Part shown: piece by piece, positions 41,999 to 51,211 of the stretch
Position numbering within the stretch: the stretch's first letter is position 1
How the letters are laid out: the number at the start of each line of letters is the position of its first letter
Source: Natronohydrobacter sp.
Lineage (GTDB): Bacteria > Pseudomonadota > Alphaproteobacteria > Rhodobacterales > Rhodobacteraceae
Direction: 5' to 3'
Assembly: GCA_020832555.1 (NCBI GenBank)
Contig: JAFIEM010000001.1
Location: 62,001-126,000, forward strand
Length of the DNA: 64,000 nt
Position numbers and translations under genes: made by a program
The notes under the pieces: model-generated
Told to the model about the DNA's origin: nothing
What the model saw: the letters and a program-made list of their open reading frames with translations, nothing else
Database searches by the model: none

Positions 41999-42085
41999 GG
42001 CCGCGACTCCTTTTATAGGGCATCTCAATTGACGCGGGCTTGTTGCCGCGTCCCTTTTGTTTGGGGCGCAGGAATGATCCGCTCA

Positions 42086-42160
<75 letters not shown>

Positions 42161-42226
42161 TTCACCCCTGCTGTTTGGCAGGATAACCCAAATGGCGCGC
42201 GTGCGCCGCGAACAGGAGATAGGCTG

Positions 42227-42352
42227 ATGAAGGTCAGAAATTCGCTCCGGTCGCTCAAGCAGCGTCACCGCGATTGCCAAATCGTGCGCCGCAAGGGCCG
42301 GGTCTATGTCATCAACAAGACCCAGAAGAAATTCAAGGCCCGTCAGGGCTGA
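42227..42352 (+). CDS. rpmJ: 50S ribosomal protein L36
   Basis: A 41-residue basic protein of the bL36 family ([27 protein letters not shown]). It is the zinc-free form: only one Cys is present, instead of the three Cys and one His of the zinc type. The ribosome site AGGAGAT lies upstream. It stands alone 66 bases after tRNA-Val and ends in a strong terminator. Confidence 0.95.
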   Translation: MKVRNSLRSLKQRHRDCQIVRRKGRVYVINKTQKKFKARQG

Positions 42353-42380
42353 GGCTTTCCTCGACCGTTATTTCAGAGAA

Positions 42381-42410
42381 CCGCCCCGTGCCTGGCACCG
42401 GGGCGGTTTT
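42381..42410 (+). terminator. Rho-independent terminator of rpmJ
   Basis: CCGCCCC-GTGCC and GGCAC-GGGGCGG form a 12-base stem with one bulge, followed by TTTT at 42407-42410. Confidence 0.85.
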
Positions 42411-42470
42411 CGTTTGTGGGGTGTCTCTTGCCTGCGTTGCCGTGGGCATCCCTGATCTGCTTTCCAAAGC

Positions 42471-42497
42471 AAAAAGGGTGACGGTTGCCCGTCACCC
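42471..42497 (-). terminator. Terminator of the dimethylglycine dehydrogenase-like gene
   Basis: GGGTGACGG (42476-42484) and CCGTCACCC (42489-42497) form a perfect 9-base stem around TTGC. Read on the minus strand it is followed by TTTTT (complement of 42471-42475). It lies about 45 bases after the stop at 42541. Confidence 0.82.
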
Positions 42498-42540
42498 GAT
42501 AAGAGTGTTCACAAGGACTGCCTGAAGCCGTTGAGCGCGT

Positions 42541-45027
42541 TCACCCATCCTTGCGGATGGTTGCGTTCGACGGATCATAGGGGCTGTCGCAGGTTACAAC
42601 CGCGTCCCAAAGCTGGTTGAGCATGCGCACCTTGAGTTTGGTCCCCTCGACCGCCAGATCCGGGCGGACATATCCCATGCCGATGGATTTGCCGAATGCC
42701 ACGGAATAGCCGCCCGAAGTCAAGCGCCCGATCTTGGTATCGCCAAGATAAAGCGCCTCGCGGCCCCAGGGGTCAGCGTCGGCAGGGCCGTCGATCAGCA
42801 TTGTGCAGCATTTGGCACGAATGCCCGTCTGTTCCATCGCGGATTTGCCGTGAAAGTCCTTGGACATATCGATGAAGCGCGGCAGGTCAGCCTCTTGCGG
42901 GGTGGCGTCACGGCCCAGTTCATTGCCGAAAGCGCGGTAGGATTTTTCCTGCCGCAGCCAGTTCTGCGCCCGTGCGCCCACCAGCTTCAGACCCAGATCC
43001 TCGCCTGCTGTCATCAGCTGGTCGAAAAGGTAATTCTGCATCTCGACCGGATGGTGCAATTCCCAGCCCAGCTCGCCCGTATAGGCGACGCGCACCGCGC
43101 GGACCGGACACATGCCCAGTTCGATATTGCGCATCGACAACCAGGGGAAGCGCTTGTTGGACAGCGCCGTTGCAGGATCGGCGTCCTTCACCAGCTTGCC
43201 CAGTAGATCGCGCGATTTCGGACCCGCAACAGCAAAGACACCCCATTGCGTTGTCACATCATGAATGTCGATCCAGCCGAATTCGGCCATCTTGTCTTCG
43301 GCCGCCTTACGCAGGAAATCGCCGTCATAGGCCGTCCATGCACCTGCTGAAATCAGGTAGTATTCATGTTCGGCCAGCCGGACGATGGTGTATTCCGTAC
43401 GCACTGTGCCAGCAGAGGTCAGCGCATAGGTCAGGTTGATCCGTCCGACGCTTGGCAGCTTGTTACAGGTAAACCAGTCCAGAAACGCCGTGGCGCCCGG
43501 TCCGCGTACCAGATGTTTGGTAAAAGCAGTGGCGTCGATCATGCCCACGCCTTCGCGGATGGCTTTTGCCTCTTCAACCGCGTATTGCCACCAGCCGCCG
43601 CGTCGGAAGCTGCGTGCGGCATGGTCGTCGAACCCTTCGGGCGCATAGTAGTTTGGGCGCTCCCAGCCGTTCACCTGACCGAATTGCGCGCCGCGGGCTT
43701 TCACGCGGTCATAGCAAGGGGCGGTGCGCAGCGGGCGGCAGGCTTCGCGTTCTTCATCCGGGTGATGCAGAACGAAGACATGCTCATAGCATTCCTCATT
43801 CTTGCGCGCGGCATATTCCGTCGTCATCCAAGGGCCGTAGCGTTTGGGATCAAGCGACGCCATGTCGATCTCGGCCTCGCCCTCGACCATCATCTGCGCG
43901 AGGTAATGGCCCGTGCCGCCTGCCGCCGTGATCCCGAAGCTGAACCCTTCGGCCAGCCACATGTTGCGCAGTCCCGGCGCGGGACCGACCAACGGGTTGC
44001 CATCTGGTGTATAGCAGATCGGGCCGTTGAAATCGTCTTTCAGGCCCACGGTCTCGGAAGAGGGAATCCGGTGGATCATGGACATGTATTCTTCCTCGAT
44101 CCGCTCCAGATCGAGGGGGAAGAGGTCAGCGCGGAAGCTTTCGGGCACATCATAGAGGAAGCGCGCGGGCGCGTTGCGCTCGTAGGGGCCAAGGATCCAG
44201 CCGCCCCGCTCTTCGCGGACATACCATTTGGCGTCGGCATCGCGCAGAACCGGATGCTCAGGGTTATTCTTGCGATATTCGACCAGCATCGGATCGGCTT
44301 CGGTGACGATATACTGATGTTCTACCGGAATCGCCGGGATCTTGATCCCCAGCAAGCGTGCTGTGCGCTGGGCGTGGTTGCCGGTCGCTGTGACGACATG
44401 TTCGGCAGTGATCTCGAAACGCTCTTCCGAGGGGACAAGATTGCCGCCTTTCTCAATCATGCGGCTACAGGAAACGATCCATTCCGCGCCGGTCCAGCGA
44501 TAGCCGTCGACCTGCACCTTGCGCAGGATCTCGGCTCCAAACTGGCGGGCGCCCTTGGCCATCGCCTGTGTCACATCTGCCGGGTTGATATAGCCATCCG
44601 TCGGGTGAAAGAGCGCGCCAACCAGATCTTCCGTGCGCACCAGTGGCCAGCGTTCCCTGATCTGGGAAGGCGTCATCCATTCATATGGAACGCCGACCGA
44701 TTCTGCCGTCGCGGCATAGAGCATGTATTCGTCCATGCGCGCCTGGGTCTGCGCCATACGCAGATTGCCCACGACCGAAAAGCCTGCGTTCAGACCGGTT
44801 TCCGCCTCGAGTGTCTTGTAGAATTTGACGCTGTAATCATGGATATGGCTGGTCGCATAGCCCATGTTGAAGAGGGGCAGAAGACCCGCAGCGTGCCAGG
44901 TCGAACCCGAGGTCAGTTCATCGCGCTCCAGCAGAAGAGTGTCCCAACCTGCCTTTGCCAGATGATAGGCAATCGACGCGCCGACGGCACCCCCACCGAC
45001 GATGAGTGCTTTGACATGCGTTTTCAT
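42541..45027 (-). CDS. Dimethylglycine/sarcosine dehydrogenase-like flavoprotein
   Basis: An 828-residue two-part enzyme. The N-terminal FAD-dependent oxidoreductase (about 1-400) begins V-G-G-G-A-V-G-A-S and has S-T-W-H45-A-A-G, where the His is the covalent FAD site in dimethylglycine and sarcosine dehydrogenases. The C-terminal half (about 430-820) is a folate-binding GcvT-like aminomethyltransferase domain, including E-L-G-W-E-L-H. It should demethylate N-methylated glycine, giving methylene-tetrahydrofolate. The exact substrate cannot be told. It is monocistronic, with 225 bases of intergenic DNA upstream. Confidence 0.85.
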   Translation of the reverse strand: MKTHVKALIVGGGAVGASIAYHLAKAGWDTLLLERDELTSGSTWHAAGLLPLFNMGYATSHIHDYSVKFYKTLEAETGLNAGFSVVGNLRMAQTQARMDEYMLYAATAESVGVPYEWMTPSQIRERWPLVRTEDLVGALFHPTDGYINPADVTQAMAKGARQFGAEILRKVQVDGYRWTGAEWIVSCSRMIEKGGNLVPSEERFEITAEHVVTATGNHAQRTARLLGIKIPAIPVEHQYIVTEADPMLVEYRKNNPEHPVLRDADAKWYVREERGGWILGPYERNAPARFLYDVPESFRADLFPLDLERIEEEYMSMIHRIPSSETVGLKDDFNGPICYTPDGNPLVGPAPGLRNMWLAEGFSFGITAAGGTGHYLAQMMVEGEAEIDMASLDPKRYGPWMTTEYAARKNEECYEHVFVLHHPDEEREACRPLRTAPCYDRVKARGAQFGQVNGWERPNYYAPEGFDDHAARSFRRGGWWQYAVEEAKAIREGVGMIDATAFTKHLVRGPGATAFLDWFTCNKLPSVGRINLTYALTSAGTVRTEYTIVRLAEHEYYLISAGAWTAYDGDFLRKAAEDKMAEFGWIDIHDVTTQWGVFAVAGPKSRDLLGKLVKDADPATALSNKRFPWLSMRNIELGMCPVRAVRVAYTGELGWELHHPVEMQNYLFDQLMTAGEDLGLKLVGARAQNWLRQEKSYRAFGNELGRDATPQEADLPRFIDMSKDFHGKSAMEQTGIRAKCCTMLIDGPADADPWGREALYLGDTKIGRLTSGGYSVAFGKSIGMGYVRPDLAVEGTKLKVRMLNQLWDAVVTCDSPYDPSNATIRKDG

Positions 45028-45252
45028 TCAGGAACCTCCGACAGGATAATGGCTGCAATCCTATTCGCAAATCCTGTGAAAGCAGGGAAAGGCTTTGCCG
45101 ACTAACGACAGGCTAAAAACGACCAATCACGATCCTGAAATCAACCAGTTTCGATATACGCATGCGATATATACGAAGCTCTTCGGTCTCCGTCCGCTGG
45201 GTTGGTACCGTTTACGGCAGTCTGGCCGCAGGAACCCCGTCGAGGAGCTGCT
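45028..45252. other. Intergenic region between flgI and the dehydrogenase gene
   Basis: No gene is seen. GGAGG lies just upstream of the dehydrogenase ATG. A self-complementary CGCATGCG core in AT-rich flanks occurs at about 45159-45166 and might be part of a promoter or operator. Confidence 0.3.
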
Positions 45253-46365
45253 TTATTGTACGATCATTTCCGCATGTAGCGCACCGGCTGCATTGATGCT
45301 GCTCAGAATGTCGATCATGTCGCGTGGCGAAACCCCGAGCGCATTCAGTCCCGCGACGATTTCTGACAATGAGGTGCCGCCACCGAACTCGGCCAGGCTG
45401 GTCGCTGGCTGATCCTCCATCCCGACCTGTGTTCGAGGCACAACAATCGTTTCCCCCTCTGCAAAGGGATTAGGTTGCACGACCAGCGGTGCCTCTTCGA
45501 CTCGCAGCGTCAAGCCTCCCTGTGCCACTGCTACGCGGCTGATACGGACATCTTCACCCATGACAATGGTGCCAGAGCGCTGATCGACGACAACGCGCGC
45601 GCGGGTCTGCGGAGTGATAAGGACGTTTTCGATCCGTGCCAATGCATGAGCGATCGAGGACATACCCGTAGCGGCAAGGTCAAGAACGACTGTGCCCGGA
45701 TCCGTCATGGCCGCAACCGAGCGATTGAAGCTGCGGTTGATCTGCTGTTCAATCAGGACTGCCGTTGTGAAATCCGGAACACGCAGTGCCAGACGGATTC
45801 GTGACAGGCTCGAGAGATCGAAATCCACTTCGCGTTCGACGCGCGCGCCCATCGGGATTGTGCCGGATGTCGGAACGCCGCGCACTTCGCGCGCGCCCTG
45901 GCCTTCGATCGCAGCACCACCGGCGATCACGGTTCCCTGTGCGACCGCATAAATCGTGCCGTCCGCCCCGTTCAACGGGGTCATGACCAGTGTACCGCCC
46001 AGCAGACTTGTGGCATCACCGATCGCCGAAACCGTCACATCCAAACGCCCGCCCGCGCGCGCAAAGGGTGGCAAAGTCGCCGTGACGATCACTGCGGCGA
46101 CATTCCGTGGCCGGAACTGTTCGCCTGTGACATTGACCCCCAGTCTTTCGAGAATGTTGGAAAGGATATCTTCGGTAAAGGGCGAGTTACGCATGCCGTC
46201 GCCAGTGCCGTCCAGACCTACAACCAGACCGTAGCCGAGAAGATCGTTTCCACGAACGCCGTCAAATTCCACTAGATCCTTGAGCCGCACTGACGCGCCT
46301 GCCACCGACGCCGCAAGGAAGGGAAGAACCGCAAAGATCAGAAGTTGCAGCACGGTTCTGATCAT
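45253..46365 (-). CDS. flgI: Flagellar P-ring protein FlgI
   Basis: A 370-residue periplasmic protein with a signal peptide (about 1-23) and the full FlgI family body: R-L-K-D-L-V-E-F-D-G-V-R-G-N-D-L-L-G-Y-G-L-V-V-G-L-D-G-T-G-like N-terminus and the C-terminal A-A-G-A-L-H-A-E-M-I-V-Q. It forms the P-ring around the flagellar rod in the peptidoglycan layer. Its start overlaps the flgL stop (ATGA at 46362-46365). Last gene of the flgE-flgK-flgL-flgI block. Confidence 0.96.
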   Translation of the reverse strand: MIRTVLQLLIFAVLPFLAASVAGASVRLKDLVEFDGVRGNDLLGYGLVVGLDGTGDGMRNSPFTEDILSNILERLGVNVTGEQFRPRNVAAVIVTATLPPFARAGGRLDVTVSAIGDATSLLGGTLVMTPLNGADGTIYAVAQGTVIAGGAAIEGQGAREVRGVPTSGTIPMGARVEREVDFDLSSLSRIRLALRVPDFTTAVLIEQQINRSFNRSVAAMTDPGTVVLDLAATGMSSIAHALARIENVLITPQTRARVVVDQRSGTIVMGEDVRISRVAVAQGGLTLRVEEAPLVVQPNPFAEGETIVVPRTQVGMEDQPATSLAEFGGGTSLSEIVAGLNALGVSPRDMIDILSSINAAGALHAEMIVQ

Positions 46366-47369
46366 CGCAGGTAATCCGCAAGCCTGAGCCGCGAAAGTCG
46401 TGCGGTGATCGCGTAGATCATATCCAGCTGGCTCATGACCTGTTCCAGTTTACTGGCGGATTCGTAGGGGTCGACGGCAAGAAGTTCGGTCAACGCGATT
46501 GAAAGGCTGGTTCGTTCAGCCTCGGCCCGACTGGAAGCTGTCGCTGCGCGCTCTTCTGCGACCCCAAGGCGTGCTGAGAGGTCCAAAAGGCCCTGTGAGG
46601 CGGATTTCAACGGCAAGCTGCTTTGATGGATGATCGCGCGATGCTCTGCAGGGCCGAGTCCGGGGAGTTCGCGGGTGAGCACCGCGCCGGTCGCCAGTGC
46701 GGCAAGCGTTTTCCGGACTGCTCTATCCTGTGCCGTTGTTGTCAGGTTGATCTCCGCGCCATGGCCGAGGTCAATTGGCGCCGGAACAGGTGCGCCACCA
46801 AGATATGCGAGACTGTCAAAACCCGAAGCGGGCGCAAACCAGGCCTCGACAAGACCTGACAATGCAGAAGGATCCAGCGGAACAGGAAGATCCGAAACCA
46901 GAGCATCGAGTATCGCCTCCGGTTGCGCCAGCGCTGGCCCATCTCCCCGCGTTCCGGCAAAAAGGGTGCGTTCGCCAAAGCGGGTATTCAGCGACCGCAC
47001 GACGCCCGAGAATGCGTCCGCAAAGCTGTCCATCGTCCTTTTGATAGCGGCAGGGTCTGTGTCAAGCTCCAGCCTCATCGCCTCTAGCGCAACCTGCTCG
47101 GTCCTGTGCGAAATATCGAGGACGATGGATTGTTTTCCAGCGAGAAGGGCGGCGGTCGTCTGTGCAAGACCCTTTCGATCCGTTGCCAGTTCGAGTGATT
47201 TTTCCATCGCGGCGAGTGCAGTTACGTTTCCACCCAGATGGCGCACCTTGTTGCGCGCCTGACCGGTCGTCACTTCCTGAGACAAAGTTGTGAGCGTGGA
47301 CTTGAGTCTTGCATTGTGACGTCCGAAAGAAAGTGACTGGGTCATGTCGCCAAATGTTGTGGGTATCAT
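46362..47369 (-). CDS. flgL: Flagellar hook-filament junction protein FlgL
   Basis: A 335-residue flagellin-like axial protein. It opens with a typical N-terminal helix (T-Q-S-L-S-F-G-R-H-N-A-R-L-K-S-T-L-T-T-L) and ends with a matching C-terminal coiled coil (L-E-Q-V-M-S-Q-L-D-M-I-Y-A-I-T-A-R-L-S-R-L). Size and position after flgK identify it as the second hook-associated protein. It joins hook and filament outside the cell. Confidence 0.88.
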   Translation of the reverse strand: MIPTTFGDMTQSLSFGRHNARLKSTLTTLSQEVTTGQARNKVRHLGGNVTALAAMEKSLELATDRKGLAQTTAALLAGKQSIVLDISHRTEQVALEAMRLELDTDPAAIKRTMDSFADAFSGVVRSLNTRFGERTLFAGTRGDGPALAQPEAILDALVSDLPVPLDPSALSGLVEAWFAPASGFDSLAYLGGAPVPAPIDLGHGAEINLTTTAQDRAVRKTLAALATGAVLTRELPGLGPAEHRAIIHQSSLPLKSASQGLLDLSARLGVAEERAATASSRAEAERTSLSIALTELLAVDPYESASKLEQVMSQLDMIYAITARLSRLRLADYLR

Positions 47370-47372
47370 CGG

Positions 47373-48818
47373 TCAGATCTCCAGAATGGTGCGCAACATG
47401 GCGTCGATCGTGGACAACACGCGTGCATTGGCGCTATAGGCCTGTTCCAGCACCAAAAGCTTGCTGAGTTCTGCGTCGGTATCGACTCCTTGGGCCGCGA
47501 GGGTTTCACTGAGAAGCGCGACTCGCGCAGTGTTGAAACTGCTTCGCTGGTCTGTACCAAGCCGCTGCGTGGCGATGCTGGACAAGAGTTCCGTCGCATG
47601 GCCCTGCAACGAGCGTTTTGGTGCCAGAGAACCGCCGAGAGAGGTCGGCAAATCAAGCACACGCGCCAGCCGATCCAGCACAGTGTTGTCCAGTACATCT
47701 CCTGGATCTGTCGCATTGAGTCCCGCGCGCAGTCGCCACGCGTCGCCCCCTTTCGACGAATCGAGCGCCGGATTGACAGCGATTTGACCGGCAATGCCGG
47801 TCAAGACGGCGGGCAGGGTCGAATGTCCTTCCAGGCTGAACAATCCGAAAGCGTTGGTATCAAGGCTTTGGTCGATATCGGACCCTGAAAAGCGTGAAAT
47901 CAGATCTGCGGAGAGAAGATCGAGATCCTGCTGAAGCGCTGGTGCCGTGTCGTCGCGCAGCCGTAGCAAGGCGCCGATCGTGCCATCAGAGAAGATTGCA
48001 GCGCCTGTCTCGATCTCTCGGTCATTGAGCCGAACGCGCGACAGCGCCCCGTCTTCTACGCGATCACTGGCTTCGGGGTCCGGTGAGCGCGAGAAACTGA
48101 ACCGTGCGGCATCGCGATCAACCAGGATTGAGCCATCTCGGGCCATCAACATGATCCGTCCGTCCTCGCGCGCAAATTCCTGCACGGGTATGTGCTGCGA
48201 AACTTTGTCTGCAAGTGACTGGCGGAGATCCATCAATCCCTCGGGCGCCCCGCCCGTGAGGGTTTGGCGCTGAATCTTGTGGTTCAGATCGGCGATATCC
48301 TGCAGGGCCGTGTTCAACCACCCAATCTTCTCGGCGAGACCCGCATCCGCCCGGTCGCGCTCGGCGCGCAGCATGTCGTGCAAGCCTCTGATCTTTTGGG
48401 CAATATCGCTCGCCGCCTGGATAGATTGTTGCAAGAGAGCCGTCTGATCCGATTGAAGGCTGGCGCGTTGCAAGGCTGTTCCAAACCGAGAGATGCTTTG
48501 ACCGAGGCTTCCGTCTTCGCCCGGCAGGCCGAACCCGATTTCCATCTTCTGCCAGAACGCGCCAAGCAGATTGTCACCCATCGCCTGAGTGGTGGCCTGC
48601 CTCAAATCGCCAAGCAATCCGCGGTCCATGAGCCGAGTGACGCCCGTCATGGCCACGCCGCTGCCTGTGTCACCCAGCACACGGGGTGCCTGAGTGAGCA
48701 ACCGCACGCCGTAGGATTCGGTCTGCGCATTGGCGATGTTGTCAGCAACGATCCGGGCACCGCGCGCGGACAAGGTCAAACCGCTCAAGGCTGCGGAAAG
48801 GGCAAGCGAAAGCGACAT
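47373..48818 (-). CDS. flgK: Flagellar hook-associated protein FlgK
   Basis: A 481-residue protein with the axial-protein N-terminus S-G-L-T-L-S-A-R-G-A-R-I-V-A-D-N-I-A-N-A-like and the C-terminal helix K-L-L-V-L-E-Q-A-Y-S-A-N-A-R-V-L-S-T-I-D-A-M-L typical of FlgK. ATG at 48818 is chosen since AAGGAGG is eight bases upstream. It joins hook to FlgL and filament. It follows flgE by 23 bases. Confidence 0.93.
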   Translation of the reverse strand: MSLSLALSAALSGLTLSARGARIVADNIANAQTESYGVRLLTQAPRVLGDTGSGVAMTGVTRLMDRGLLGDLRQATTQAMGDNLLGAFWQKMEIGFGLPGEDGSLGQSISRFGTALQRASLQSDQTALLQQSIQAASDIAQKIRGLHDMLRAERDRADAGLAEKIGWLNTALQDIADLNHKIQRQTLTGGAPEGLMDLRQSLADKVSQHIPVQEFAREDGRIMLMARDGSILVDRDAARFSFSRSPDPEASDRVEDGALSRVRLNDREIETGAAIFSDGTIGALLRLRDDTAPALQQDLDLLSADLISRFSGSDIDQSLDTNAFGLFSLEGHSTLPAVLTGIAGQIAVNPALDSSKGGDAWRLRAGLNATDPGDVLDNTVLDRLARVLDLPTSLGGSLAPKRSLQGHATELLSSIATQRLGTDQRSSFNTARVALLSETLAAQGVDTDAELSKLLVLEQAYSANARVLSTIDAMLRTILEI

Positions 48819-48841
48819 TAGCAGGACCTCCTTGCTTAGGT

Positions 48842-50155
48842 TCAACGTTTGATGTTCGTCGTCTCCTGGAACATCTCATCAACCGTCTGGATGACCTTTG
48901 CATTCGAGGAATAGGCGCGTTGGGTCTGGATGAGTCCCGTCAGTTCCGCAGCAACATCGGTCGCGGATTCCTGCAATGCGAACCCGACAAACTCGCCCAC
49001 TGGCCCATCACCGGCTTCCCACAAGAAGAAGGGTCCGCTGTCGCGCGAAACCTGAAATGCCTGCGCGTTCCGGGCAGTCAAGCCATTGGGATTGGGCACA
49101 TCGACAATCGGGATACGAAACAGTGTCCGGCGAAAGCCCTGATCGTAAACTGCGTCAAGATTGCCATTGGCATCTACCATCAATCCGACAAGGTTGCCCG
49201 CGCCAAAACCGTTCTGTTCGATACCCGCAGGCGAGAAACTTGCCCCGCGCTGCATGATGCCACCGCCTTCGCCGATACGTCCGATCGCGAACTGGATCTG
49301 CTGACCGCCTGCCTCTAGCATCATGTGACCTGCCGCCGGATCGTAGTCACCGCCTTCGATGCTTACACGGTCCACTGACAAAAGCGTGCCACCGCGTCCG
49401 GCTGAATCGTCGAACACGATGTCATATGTTCCCAGCGCTTCGCCGGTTTGAGCTTGCGAGAGTTGCAGACGCCAGCTGTTCGACGTAGCCGGCGGGGTCA
49501 GATTGGGCGTCATTTCAACGTCGATTGTCTGCGCAAGTCCCATTTCGTTAAAATACTCGACAGACATGCGCAGCGGTTCACCGGATGCCGTTGGCAAGGT
49601 GGCCGAGGCCGGAAGATTGACACCAAACCGGATATTCGTCGTCGCGACAAAGGATTGCTGGTTGGTTTCTATCTGGATCGGTCGCAGCCCTGCGGTACTG
49701 TCACGCGGAAAAACCGGGACCGTGCCATCGGGGTTGGCGGGCCAGCCCAGAAGCGTGTGACCCGCAGCATCCCGCAGATAGCCCTGTGCATCTTGCCGGA
49801 ACGATCCCGTTGTGATCAGCAGCAAAGGTGCCGTGCCGTCCTGAAGTCGTGTTCCCAGTTCGGATGTCACAGGCAGAAAGCCGCGCCCGGAAATGGCGAG
49901 ATCGGTTGAATTCTGCGTGCCGATCAACGAACCGCCCTGATCGACAAGGCGCTGCGTCGTCGTGCGTACACCCCCCGCAGTGTATGCCCCCTGTCCGGCG
50001 ACGCCGGATCCCACGACCATCGAGTGAAATGACGTATTGGCCCTTCGATACCCGTAAGTGGCTGAGTTCGCGATATTGTCCGAGATCGTGGCAAGCCTGG
50101 TCGCGTTGGCACGCAAGCCGGCCACACCGGCGTTCATCGAGGAAGAAATGCTCAT
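48842..50155 (-). CDS. flgE: Flagellar hook protein FlgE
   Basis: A 437-residue hook protein. N-terminal S-S-S-M-N-A-G-V-A-G-L-R-A-N-A-T-R-L-A-T-I-S-D-N-I-A-N-S and the C-terminal F-S-S/Y-S-S-N-A-K-V-I-Q-T-V-D-E-M-F-Q-E match the family of rod and hook axial proteins, and the length and middle F-like domains fit FlgE. ATG at 50155 has GGAG five bases upstream. A GTG at 50161 is an alternative. A CtrA-like box lies about 51 bases upstream. Confidence 0.93.
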   Translation of the reverse strand: MSISSSMNAGVAGLRANATRLATISDNIANSATYGYRRANTSFHSMVVGSGVAGQGAYTAGGVRTTTQRLVDQGGSLIGTQNSTDLAISGRGFLPVTSELGTRLQDGTAPLLLITTGSFRQDAQGYLRDAAGHTLLGWPANPDGTVPVFPRDSTAGLRPIQIETNQQSFVATTNIRFGVNLPASATLPTASGEPLRMSVEYFNEMGLAQTIDVEMTPNLTPPATSNSWRLQLSQAQTGEALGTYDIVFDDSAGRGGTLLSVDRVSIEGGDYDPAAGHMMLEAGGQQIQFAIGRIGEGGGIMQRGASFSPAGIEQNGFGAGNLVGLMVDANGNLDAVYDQGFRRTLFRIPIVDVPNPNGLTARNAQAFQVSRDSGPFFLWEAGDGPVGEFVGFALQESATDVAAELTGLIQTQRAYSSNAKVIQTVDEMFQETTNIKR

Positions 50156-50205
50156 GTCCACTCCAATCCGAAGGTGATTCTCCAGATCAATCTGACCGCA
50201 AGCCC

Positions 50206-50220
50206 TTAATTTCCCGCTAA
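50206..50220 (-). promoter_or_regulatory. CtrA-like box upstream of flgE
   Basis: Minus-strand TTAG-N7-TTAA differs at one position from the CtrA consensus TTAA-N7-TTAA. It lies 51-65 bases before the flgE start, inside the gap after motB. Confidence 0.4.
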
Positions 50221-50224
50221 AGCG

Positions 50225-51013
50225 TCAGGGATTCTCTTGCCGAAGCAGCAGAACCAGTTCGATCCGGTTGTTTCGTGCCGCCGTTGCTGGACTGACCGAG
50301 GGCACGCGATCCGCATTTCCCGTGACACGATGAACGCGCAATTCGGGAAAGCCTGATGCTTCCATGAGATGCTTCATGGCTTCGGCACGTGCGATGGTCA
50401 TCGTCCAGACGGGGTTTTCCAGGAATACTGCGGGAAAGCTGCGGGCGTGGGCGGCTATCGCGACGGGATTCGAGACCGTGAGGAAAGCTTCGGTGATTAC
50501 ATTCGTCAACAGGCGCAGGACCGGGCGGGGCTGATGTGTTTCGGCTTCGAACAGCGGGCGGCCATCAAGGTCGAACACCTCGATCAGCAGGCCCTCATCC
50601 GTCATCCGAATGGCGACATGCTCGAAAGCTTCTCCAAGGAGTTCATCTGTTGCAATCCTTGTCTCGAGCGACTCGACGACCAGTTCCAACAGTTCGAGAT
50701 CCGCGCGATACCGTTCGCGCGTGGCGATGTCGTCGGTTATCGAGTCCACTAGGGACAGAGCAACCCCCCCGAACACGCCGTCGCTGCCGGCGGAATCCGA
50801 CTGTATTGCGAATGTGGCCGAGAAATAATCCGCCAAGCCTTTGCGTTTTTCATCCTCAACCGAGCCCAATAGCCAAAGCATCAGGAAGAAGGCCATCATC
50901 GCGGTCACAAAATCCGCATAAGCCACTTTCCAGGCACCACCATGATGCCCGTCGCCTGCCACCACGCGCTTGCGCTTGATGATTACAGGCCTGACATTGT
51001 CAGAACCTTTCAT
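50225..51013 (-). CDS. motB: Flagellar motor protein MotB
   Basis: A 262-residue stator protein. It has one N-terminal membrane helix with the conserved Asp in W-K-V-A-Y-A-D-F-V-T-A-M-M-A-F-F (near residue 34) and a C-terminal OmpA-type peptidoglycan-binding domain (about 135-260, ending with R-N-N-R-I-E-L-V-L-L). MotB anchors the proton-conducting stator to the cell wall. ATG at 51013 is preferred; a TTG at 51037 is possible. No motA is seen adjacent in this window. Confidence 0.9.
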   Translation of the reverse strand: MKGSDNVRPVIIKRKRVVAGDGHHGGAWKVAYADFVTAMMAFFLMLWLLGSVEDEKRKGLADYFSATFAIQSDSAGSDGVFGGVALSLVDSITDDIATRERYRADLELLELVVESLETRIATDELLGEAFEHVAIRMTDEGLLIEVFDLDGRPLFEAETHQPRPVLRLLTNVITEAFLTVSNPVAIAAHARSFPAVFLENPVWTMTIARAEAMKHLMEASGFPELRVHRVTGNADRVPSVSPATAARNNRIELVLLLRQENP

Positions 51014-51069
51014 TTGCCCACCCGAAATTTCACCCAAGCCCAGTATAAGCCTGGCGCCTGAATCAGAGG

Positions 51070-51084
51070 TTAATGGCGGGCTGA
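51070..51084 (-). promoter_or_regulatory. Possible CtrA-like half box upstream of motB
   Basis: Minus-strand TCAG-N7-TTAAC, about 57 bases before the motB ATG, matches one complete half of the CtrA motif plus the trailing C. It resembles the box upstream of flgE in distance. Confidence 0.3.
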
Positions 51085-51211
51085 TCCGGCCTTGATCCGA
51101 TCACAAATGCATCAGAAACCGGGTTGCGCATCAATTTGTCACCATGACAGATCGCGAGAGGGGATTACAAATGCACAGAAGCCCGCTAAAATGAAAGAAA
51201 AAGAGGCAGTG

